Assembly: GCF_036452155.1 (NCBI RefSeq)
Contig: NZ_JAWJZY010000001.1
Source of the DNA: Sorlinia euscelidii
Lineage (GTDB): Bacteria; Pseudomonadota; Alphaproteobacteria; Acetobacterales; Acetobacteraceae
Length of the DNA: 64,000 bases
Direction: 5' to 3' (one strand)
Shown: positions 10,601-17,533 of the stretch, in pieces
Layout of the letters: every line of letters begins with the position of its first letter
Position numbering within the stretch: position 1 is the stretch's first letter
Notes under the pieces: model-generated
Told to the model about the DNA's origin: nothing
Databases searched by the model: none
What the model saw: only the letters and a program-made list of their open reading frames with translations
Position numbers and translations under genes: made by a program

Positions 10601-11855
10601 ACATCGCCTCAGCCGTTTCCGGGGTTGGCGGCTCTCCAGGGCGCATGACGCGGTAAATATCGATCAGCGCATCATCGCGATTATTGTTTTTATCCACGGC
10701 CAGCGTGTTACGGATCCACGGCCCATGAGTCGTGTCGATCGCCAGCATCGGGATCTCGGCAATACCGGCTTCCTCAAGGGTGGTCAGACGTGCGTCCGTC
10801 AGTTCCTCACCCGCTTCAGCATAAATCTCACCCGTGTGCTCATTGACAATGTCACGCGCGATGAAACGCCCCAGCAGATCAGCGCGACCAACGAGGACGT
10901 CACGGGTTTTTTCAGCGATCTTCTTGACGACGCGGCTGGTCAGCTTGGCTTCCGCCTCAGCCACGATCTCGCCCGTATCGGCATCATAAAGCGCTTCCAG
11001 CAGCTTCAGACCACGGAAAGCCTCCGGGTCAAACGGGCGGGACCAGCCTTTGTCACCTTTAGAAAAGACGACCGTGCCGTAAAATTGCTCCAGGATCTCG
11101 TCCGGGTCCATGCCGCGGACGGAAAGGGCGTCAACATCGCCACCCTCCGCCGCTTTCGCTGCGCGCGCCGCGGCGGATTGTGCCCCCTCAAGCGCATAAA
11201 GCAGGGTCGTGACCGGCAATTTACGCTTCCGGTCGATGCGGACATAAATCAGGTCCTTGGCATCGAACTCAAAATCAAGCCAGGAGCCGCGATAAGGTAT
11301 GACACGCGCCGTGAAGAGATATTTGCCGGATGAATGCGTCTTGCCCTTATCATGGTCAAAGAACACGCCGGGGCTGCGATGCATTTGGCTGACAATGACA
11401 CGCTCCGTGCCATTGATGATGAACGTCCCATTATCCGTCATGAGCGGCATATCGCCCATATAGACAGGCTGCTCCTTAATGTCCCGAATGGAACGGGAGC
11501 CCGTATCCTCATCCACATCCCAGACGATGAGGCGGAGGATGACCTTGAGCGGCGCCGCGAATGTCAGGCCGCGCTGAATGCATTCCTCAACGTCATATTT
11601 CGGCTCCTCCAATTCGTAGGAGACGAACTCCAGACGACCGCGCCCCGCAAAGTCGTTGATCGGGAAAACGGAGCTGAAAACCTCCTGCAACCCCGTGCGC
11701 TGACGGCTGTCGGCACTCACATTCATCTGCAGGAATGTCTCATAGCTGGACCGCTGCACATCAATGAGGTTAGGCATTGGAGCCACTTCGGGAATACGCC
11801 CGAAACTCTTACGGATCCGCTTGCGTCCCGTGAACGATTTGCTGACTGCGCTCAT
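7680..11855 (-). CDS. rpoB: DNA-directed RNA polymerase subunit beta
   Basis: This 1391-residue subunit forms the other half of the polymerase cleft. It starts [19 protein letters not shown]. The rifampicin-binding cluster near residues 540-570 ([20 protein letters not shown], then [11 protein letters not shown]) carries the usual sensitive-type residues. The C-terminal region contains [20 protein letters not shown], as in all RpoB. It lies about 190 nt after rplL, with a hairpin in the gap, and is followed by rpoC. Confidence 0.98.
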   Translation of the reverse strand: [1391 protein letters not shown]

Positions 11856-11961
11856 CTATCCCTGCCTCTAAGAACCAGACCTTCAAGTCTCCGCCGACAT
11901 GACCTGCAACGGCGACCGGAACGACTGACCGTTATAACCTCTTTATCGAAAACGGCAAAGC

Positions 11962-11987
11962 GGGCGGCACCGACGCGGGTGCCGCCC
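11962..11987 (-). promoter_or_regulatory. Hairpin (likely attenuator) between rplL and rpoB
   Basis: Arms 11962-11971 and 11978-11987 form a perfect 10-bp G+C-rich stem with a 6-nt loop. On the minus strand it is followed by GCTTTG rather than a long T-run. A partial terminator that lowers rpoBC relative to rplJL transcription is known at this position in E. coli; the same role here is inferred from position and structure. Confidence 0.6.
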
Positions 11988-12046
11988 TCCTCGCTAAACT
12001 GAAGAAGCGACGGGCGCCTGAGGGACGCCTGAAGCCTCTGTCACGC

Positions 12047-12433
12047 TTACTTAATCTCGACCTTGGCGCCGGCTTTCTCAAGCTGGGCTTTAAGCTTGTC
12101 AGCCTCGTCCTTGCTGACGCCTTCCTTGACGGCTTTCGGCGCGGCCTTGCTGTCGTCAACGAGCTGTTTGGCTTCTTTCAGGCCAAGCTGCGTGATGGCG
12201 CGGACTTCCTTGATCACGTTGATCGCGGTTGCACCCGGGTCGGTGATGAGAACATTGAACTCTGTCTGCTCTTCAGCAGGCGCGGCAGCCGCACCGCCAG
12301 CAGCAGGCGCTGCAACAGCAACCGGCGCCGCTGCAGAAACGCCCCATTTCTCCTCAAGGAGTTTGGAGAGCTCTGCCGCTTCAAGAACGGTCAGGGTTGA
12401 GAGTTCTTCGACAATTTTGTTAAGATCGGCCAT
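12047..12433 (-). CDS. rplL: 50S ribosomal protein L7/L12
   Basis: L7/L12 forms the multimeric stalk that recruits translation GTPases. The 128-residue product has the N-terminal dimerisation segment MADLNKIVEELSTLTVLEAA, an alanine/glycine/proline hinge near residues 35-55, and the C-terminal domain with GLKEAKQLVD and a KVEIK end. The upstream MGPFI extension of the open frame is not part of the family protein, so I place the start at 12433. It follows rplJ by 94 nt. Confidence 0.97.
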   Translation of the reverse strand: MADLNKIVEELSTLTVLEAAELSKLLEEKWGVSAAAPVAVAAPAAGGAAAAPAEEQTEFNVLITDPGATAINVIKEVRAITQLGLKEAKQLVDDSKAAPKAVKEGVSKDEADKLKAQLEKAGAKVEIK

Positions 12434-12527
12434 GATGAATGGTCCCACTATAAATGCACTGGTTTAAACGATGCAATCCCAAACCCCGCCCATCGGGCAG
12501 GAGATGAAATTGCGCTAGATGACAAGA

Positions 12528-13043
12528 CTAGGCAGCCTCGCTTTTGGAATAGGCGCCAAAAACACGAGCAAGCTGTCCGGCCGGAGCCTGGACAACACCG
12601 GCGATCCGCGTGGCGGGTGTATTGAGCATACCCACCAGTTTTGCACGCAGCTCGTCCAGAGATGGCAGTTCAGCCAGTGCTTTGACACCGGACGCATCAA
12701 GCGTCTGGCTTCCAAGCGCACCACCCAGAACAACCAGGTTCTCATTCGTTTTGGCGAACTCAACAAGCACCTTTGCCACTGCCGCCGGATCCGCACCCCA
12801 TGACAGGGCGGTCGGTCCTTTGAGCAACGGCGCGATACCGTCGAATTGGGTCCCTTCCAGAGCACGACTGACCAGTCGATTTTTAGCAACCTTATAAGTC
12901 GACCCCGTCGCTCGGATGCGCCTGCGCAGCTCCGTCACATCAGCAACCGTCAAACCTTTATTTTCGGTGACGATCACGATGGATGTGCTGGCAAACACCT
13001 CGGCGAGGAATGCGACGAAGGCCCGCTTTTCCTGACGGTCCAA
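12528..13043 (-). CDS. rplJ: 50S ribosomal protein L10 (probable TTG start)
   Basis: L10 anchors L7/L12 dimers to 23S rRNA and represses its own operon. An upstream ATG at 13067 would add MQLTRRQQ, but the family starts MDRxEKR. A TTG at 13043 reads LDRQEKRAFVAFLAEVF and has GAGGAG 7-9 nt upstream, inside the supposed extension. I therefore prefer the TTG start, giving 171 residues. Later segments TVADVTELRR, YKVAKNRL and the C-terminal L7/L12-binding helix are typical. It precedes rplL. Confidence 0.93.
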   Translation of the reverse strand: MDRQEKRAFVAFLAEVFASTSIVIVTENKGLTVADVTELRRRIRATGSTYKVAKNRLVSRALEGTQFDGIAPLLKGPTALSWGADPAAVAKVLVEFAKTNENLVVLGGALGSQTLDASGVKALAELPSLDELRAKLVGMLNTPATRIAGVVQAPAGQLARVFGAYSKSEAA

Positions 13044-13328
13044 TTGCTGTCTCCTCGTCAGCTGCATGATATCTCATGCAGCCTGGTTACCCTTGGCGGC
13101 TTCACCCTGTTGAAACAGCGTGTCACCACCGCTCGCCTGTCCGTCATCAGGAAGGCCAGTGCATGCGTAACCGAAATTACGCCAAATCCGGCAAACCGTC
13201 TGTCGCGCGGGGGCAGATGCCCTTTAAGCCCCGAAGGGCACGTGCGGTCTTGGACAGGATGGGTGCGGCATCAACCACACCCTTGATACCTCCCGGCTTC
13301 CCGGCAGGCATCAATTTCGTAAAAGCTG
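13044..13328 (-). promoter_or_regulatory. rplJ leader (candidate L10-L7/L12 autoregulatory region)
   Basis: The 285 nt between rplA and rplJ contain no gene. On the minus strand they hold several G+C-rich segments, including a 7-bp stem (13218-13224 with 13234-13240). In many bacteria this leader binds the L10-L7/L12 complex for translational feedback, and a second promoter can lie here. I infer that role from position; the kink-turn was not identified by eye. Confidence 0.45.
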
Positions 13329-14015
13329 TTACAGCGACGCGATGTCCACGCGCACACCCGGCCCCATTGTCGATGAGACCGCCGCTTTTTTCAGATAAGT
13401 GCCTTTCGCGCCGGTCGGGCGTGCCTTCTGCACCGCGTCCACAAGCGCTTTGATGTTCTCAACCAGCTTCTCAGCTTCAAACGACGCTTTGCCCACGCCC
13501 GCATGCACGATACCGGCTTTTTCAGCGCGATATTCAACCTGGCCGGACTTGGCCGCCGTGACGGCGCCCTTGACGTCCATTGTTACAGTGCCGAGACGGG
13601 GGTTCGGCATCAGGCCACGCGGCCCAAGCACTTTACCCAGTCGACCCACCAGCGCCATCATGTCCGGCGTGGCAATGCAACGGTCAAATTCAATTTCGCC
13701 GTTCTGAACTTTTTCAGCGAGGTCTTCAGCGCCGACCACTTCAGCACCGGCGGCTTTCGCCTCCTCCGCTTTCGGGCCACGTGCGAAAACACCGACACGC
13801 AGGGTCTTGCCCGTGCCATTTGGCAGGGAGATCAGCCCGCGCACCATCTGGTCAGCATGACGCGGGTCAATGCCGAGATTCAGCGAGACTTCAATGGTCT
13901 CGTCAAACTTAGCTTTGGCGTTGGTCTTGATCAGGGAAACCGCTTCCTCAATTGAATAGGCACGCGCGCGATCAACAGCACCCCTGGCGGCGACGAGACG
14001 TTTAGTCTTGGCCAT
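13329..14015 (-). CDS. rplA: 50S ribosomal protein L1
   Basis: L1 forms the mobile stalk near the E site and represses rplKA translation. The 228-residue product starts MAKTKRLVAARG and contains GTGKTLRVGVFARG, the signature region GLMPNPRLGTVT and GPGVRVDIASL at the end. The open frame runs 28 codons further up over the rplK 3' end, but the family start is the ATG at 14015, 4 nt after the rplK stop. This tight spacing suggests translational coupling. Confidence 0.97.
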   Translation of the reverse strand: MAKTKRLVAARGAVDRARAYSIEEAVSLIKTNAKAKFDETIEVSLNLGIDPRHADQMVRGLISLPNGTGKTLRVGVFARGPKAEEAKAAGAEVVGAEDLAEKVQNGEIEFDRCIATPDMMALVGRLGKVLGPRGLMPNPRLGTVTMDVKGAVTAAKSGQVEYRAEKAGIVHAGVGKASFEAEKLVENIKALVDAVQKARPTGAKGTYLKKAAVSSTMGPGVRVDIASL

Positions 14016-14019
14016 CTTC

Positions 14020-14454
14020 TCAGCCCTCCACCACATCGAGGCCCATGGAACGGGCAGAACCGGCGAGCATACGCACGGCGCCGTCAATGTCATGCGCATT
14101 CATGTCTTTAAATTTCGTTTCGGCAATTTCACGCAGTTGCGCGGTCGTCACCTTGCCGACAGATGCTGCCTTGCCAACGGTCTGGCTGCCCTTGGACAGT
14201 TTCGCGGCTTTCAGCAAAAAATACGTGTTCGGCGGCGTTTTTGTGATGAAGCTGAATGTACGATCCGCATAGGCCGTGATCACGACCGGGATCGGCATAC
14301 CGGGCTCAAGCCCCTGTGTCTTCGCGTTGAATTCTTTACAGAACTGCATGATGTTGAGGCCGCGCTGACCCAGCGCCGGGCCCACTGGCGGGGATGGATT
14401 TGCCTTACCCGCAGGGATTTGCAGTTTGATGTAGCCAACAATTTTTTTGGCCAT
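14020..14454 (-). CDS. rplK: 50S ribosomal protein L11
   Basis: L11 sits at the GTPase-associated centre with the L10 stalk. The 144-residue product starts MAKKIVGYIKLQIPAGKANP, contains GPALGQRGLNIMQFCKEFN and TFSFITKTPP, and ends RSMGLDVVEG. The start at 14454 is set by the family N-terminus; the open frame upstream is non-conserved. Usually secE-nusG lie just upstream; here the next gene is an unrelated efflux operon about 220 nt away, so rplK heads its operon and a good promoter precedes it. Confidence 0.97.
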   Translation of the reverse strand: MAKKIVGYIKLQIPAGKANPSPPVGPALGQRGLNIMQFCKEFNAKTQGLEPGMPIPVVITAYADRTFSFITKTPPNTYFLLKAAKLSKGSQTVGKAASVGKVTTAQLREIAETKFKDMNAHDIDGAVRMLAGSARSMGLDVVEG

Positions 14455-14555
14455 ATCCGGGACTCCTTTATCGTTGACCCGAACCGCGGTACAATCGAAT
14501 CCGTCATGCCTTGCAGCACGTCCCGGCCTCTCCCGCGTTTCGCTAAGTGGCGCCC

Positions 14556-14583
14556 CGTATCCTTTTAAAGGGCGACGTGTCAA
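14556..14583 (-). promoter_or_regulatory. Promoter of the rplKAJL-rpoBC operon
   Basis: On the minus strand a perfect -35 TTGACA (14583-14578) is followed after 16 nt by GATACG (14561-14556), a weaker -10, about 100 nt upstream of rplK. Position and -35 quality make this the likely main promoter of the operon. It was read by eye only. Confidence 0.6.
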
Positions 14584-14675
14584 GTGAAATATATCCCGAG
14601 ATCATCATTTACGCTGCCCGATTAAGCTTTTCCAAGCGCCGACTGGCACGCCGCGCACAGGGTGAAGCGGCCCGC

Positions 14676-16265
14676 TCACGGCCCCTTCCCGGTCAGGTCG
14701 GATGATTCGGGATGGGCCCCTTCCCTGACATCGTCAACCGGAAGGGCCTGGTGCAGCCCCTCATATTGCAATGGATGGATCGGGTTGATCTGCTTCATTG
14801 TCGGCAGGCTCTGCCGCGTCCAGCCGCCACCCAGGGCGCGGATCAGCCGCACAGTGGCCTGAAGCTGCACGGTCTGCGCCTGCACGGCGGCGATCCGGGC
14901 TGTCAGCGCCGCCTGTTGCGCCACCACGACATCGAGGTAATTGGTCAGTCCACCTGTATAAAGCGCCATCGTCATGCGCTGCGTGCGCAATGCCGCGGAC
15001 ACCGCCTCATATTGCTGTTTCGTCTGACGGTCATAAAAACGCGTCTGGGAAAGACCATCTTCGACATCCTGAAAGGCGGAAAGGATCGTGCCGCGATAGG
15101 CGTCCGCATATTGGCGATATTGCGCCCAGGCCTGCTGCAAGGCGGCGCGACGCAGGCCGCCGGTAAAGGCCGGCTCCACCGCCTGCACACCATATGACCA
15201 CATGGAGTTGGCGAGATTGCCAAGGCTGAAGCCGTTATTCTCAAACCCGCCATTCAGGCTGAACGTCACGACCGGGTAGAAGGCGGCGCGCGCCACGCCG
15301 ATCGCATGGCTGGCGGATGACAGGCGGCGCTCCGCCGCGGCAATATCCGGGCGGCGTTCAAGAAGTTGGGATGGCAGGCCCTGCGGCACGCGCACCGTGT
15401 CATAGGGCAGCACAACGTCACGCTTCCGCGCCGCGATGCTGAAAGCAGCGGGCGCGCGGTTGACGAGGACGGCGATCGCATGTTCCAGCACCTCACGCTG
15501 CGCCTGCACCCCTTCCAGCGCCGCGATGGTGCTGTGGAGCTGATTTTCAGCCCGTGACACATCCAGCCCGGCGGCTATCGCCCCCGCCTGGCGCAGGCGC
15601 GTGATTTTAACGGCGGCCTCAAAATAGGTGATGGAATCACGATAGACCGCGATCTGGGCATCCAACCCGCGTAGGCCGATATAAGTGGAGGCCAGTTCAG
15701 CCTGAAGCATCAGCCGCAGATTGGCGTAATCCGCCGCCGCCGCCTGCGCCAGATTGCGCTGGCCGCGCTCGGTATTGCGAATCTGATTGAAGAAATCCGG
15801 CTCCCACGTCGCGGCGCCACTATAGAAGACGTTTGACATGTAGATGGGTGAGGCACTGGATTGCGTGCGCCATAACCGCGTGCGGGACGCGCGGTTATTG
15901 CTCATCCCGCCTGTTGCACCGGCCTGCGGGTACAACTGGGCCTCCGCCTCCCGGGCGACGTCACGCGCCTGCGTGAAGATTTCGGCCTGCGCCTGAAGGT
16001 CCGGGTTATTTTCCGCCAGCAGCGTCTCAAGACGATTTAGTTCAGGGTCTTTGAAAACCGCCCACCATGTCCCGCGGGAAGCCGCATCATTCGGGTGTGC
16101 ATCTTCCAGCACGCCCTGACCTTTCCAGCCATTCGGGTAAATATAATGAGGCGGCTGATAATGCGGTGCGAGATCACACCCCGTCAGCAAAATGAGGAGC
16201 GTTGAAAAGGAGCGACGCGCAGCGCGCCCTCTTTCACCGCGTTTTTGTCCCCGGACGCGCCTCAT
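14676..16265 (-). CDS. RND efflux outer-membrane lipoprotein (NodT/OMF family)
   Basis: This is the outer-membrane channel of a tripartite efflux pump. The 529-residue product has a lipoprotein signal with lipobox LTGC (Cys30), followed by CDLAPHYQPP, the typical start of NodT-type factors. Two similar alpha-helical halves follow, with PELNRLETLLAENNPDLQ early and LLERRPDIAAAERRLSSA in the middle. The C-terminus extends past the family core with a low-complexity tail. It is the last gene of the pump operon, overlapping the adaptor gene by 4 nt (ATGA). The substrate cannot be read from sequence. Confidence 0.92.
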   Translation of the reverse strand: MRRVRGQKRGERGRAARRSFSTLLILLTGCDLAPHYQPPHYIYPNGWKGQGVLEDAHPNDAASRGTWWAVFKDPELNRLETLLAENNPDLQAQAEIFTQARDVAREAEAQLYPQAGATGGMSNNRASRTRLWRTQSSASPIYMSNVFYSGAATWEPDFFNQIRNTERGQRNLAQAAAADYANLRLMLQAELASTYIGLRGLDAQIAVYRDSITYFEAAVKITRLRQAGAIAAGLDVSRAENQLHSTIAALEGVQAQREVLEHAIAVLVNRAPAAFSIAARKRDVVLPYDTVRVPQGLPSQLLERRPDIAAAERRLSSASHAIGVARAAFYPVVTFSLNGGFENNGFSLGNLANSMWSYGVQAVEPAFTGGLRRAALQQAWAQYRQYADAYRGTILSAFQDVEDGLSQTRFYDRQTKQQYEAVSAALRTQRMTMALYTGGLTNYLDVVVAQQAALTARIAAVQAQTVQLQATVRLIRALGGGWTRQSLPTMKQINPIHPLQYEGLHQALPVDDVREGAHPESSDLTGKGP

Positions 16266-17533
16266 TTGCGGGTTGCACCGACATGTTCCGGCGCAGCGCG
16301 GTCCGGCAGCACCTGGATGGGCGCGACCGGATGGTTCGGCGGGGCGGCGGATTGCGCGGCCTTGTCATTGTAACCCTTCGTGGTGGGGACAATCTTCACT
16401 TCATCCCCCTCCATCATATCGGCGGTCGGGTTCCCGACAATGTCATCGCCCGGCTTGATACCGTCAATAATCTGGATCGTCATGCCGTAATTGATCCCGG
16501 TCTCGACGCTGACAAGGTGGATATGATGATCCACCACCGTGGCAACCTGCGTCCCCTGCGCTCTAAAAATAAGCGCATTGACCGGGATGATGAGGATATC
16601 CGGCGTTCCCGGCACGATGAAATGCGCCGTCGCATAAGAGTCCGGCCATAAAATATGGTCCTTATTATCCAGCGCCAGCTCCGTCACGACCGTGCGCGTC
16701 GCGGGTGAAAATGCCTGCGCCGTGGCGAGATAAGCCGCTGTAAACTTCCGACCCGGATATTGCGGCACAGTTATTTTGGCCGAAAGCTTGTCTGAGATGA
16801 TCGAGGCATAGGCTTGCGGGATGGAAATAAAGACGCGGATGCGGTGAATATCCGCAACCGTGAATAATTCCGACGCGCCGCCACGCCCATTGAGGTCGCC
16901 ACTGCCCTCATTGACATAATCACCAACATTGACGCGACGCGACGTGACAATCCCATCGAAGGGGGCGACAATTTTCTTGAAATTTTCCAGCGCCTCGAAG
17001 CGCTCAACCTCATGGCGCGCCTGATCCACCTGCGCCTTTTTTGCTGCCGCATTCGCCGCCTGGACATCAACCTCCTGACGTGAGACGGCCTGCGTATTGC
17101 GCAGCGCCGCCCAGCGTTCGGCGGTGATGACGGCCAATCGATATTGCGCGGCCACGACTTCGTAATTGGCCTTCGCGGCCTCATATTGCGCGTCAAGGCT
17201 TGGCGTGCTGATTTCCGCGAGGATATCGCCGGTTTTGACGTGCGCCCCGTAATCCTTGTACCACATCTTCACATAGCCGGAGACCTGCGCGTAAATCGGC
17301 GCCTGATACCACGCGGCCAGATTGGCGGGCAGGTCAAGCTTCCGCTCCTTCGGTGCCGGTTCGGCATGGATGATGGTGACGCGGACGCGCGCCAGGTCTT
17401 CCACCTCTTTGCGCAGGGCACGGTAGTGGAAGTGCCGTTCAATCATGCCGATCAGCGCAATCAGCAGCGCCGCCGCCCCCACCAGCATCAGGATCTGCTT
17501 TCGTTGAAGCGTAATGTTATGGGCCAGCTTCAT
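16262..17533 (-). CDS. RND efflux periplasmic adaptor subunit (HlyD/MFP family)
   Basis: The 423-residue membrane-fusion protein links the inner-membrane pump to the outer-membrane channel. An N-terminal membrane anchor lies at about residues 14-31. A lipoyl/barrel-sandwich half follows (VSGYVKMWYKDYGAHVKTGD), then a coiled-coil hairpin and a second lipoyl half (IVAPFDGIVTSRRVNVGDYV). The C-terminal beta-barrel domains contain GMTIQIIDGIKPGDDIVGNP. It overlaps both neighbours by 4 nt (ATGA), so the three genes form one translationally coupled operon. Homology to AcrA/MdtA-type adaptors is clear; the substrate is unknown. Confidence 0.93.
   Translation of the reverse strand: MKLAHNITLQRKQILMLVGAAALLIALIGMIERHFHYRALRKEVEDLARVRVTIIHAEPAPKERKLDLPANLAAWYQAPIYAQVSGYVKMWYKDYGAHVKTGDILAEISTPSLDAQYEAAKANYEVVAAQYRLAVITAERWAALRNTQAVSRQEVDVQAANAAAKKAQVDQARHEVERFEALENFKKIVAPFDGIVTSRRVNVGDYVNEGSGDLNGRGGASELFTVADIHRIRVFISIPQAYASIISDKLSAKITVPQYPGRKFTAAYLATAQAFSPATRTVVTELALDNKDHILWPDSYATAHFIVPGTPDILIIPVNALIFRAQGTQVATVVDHHIHLVSVETGINYGMTIQIIDGIKPGDDIVGNPTADMMEGDEVKIVPTTKGYNDKAAQSAAPPNHPVAPIQVLPDRAAPEHVGATRK

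Noticed and set aside
10284..11333. 349-codon plus-strand frame opposite rpoB
   Set aside because: Antisense shadow of rpoB; no start context, no recognisable protein.
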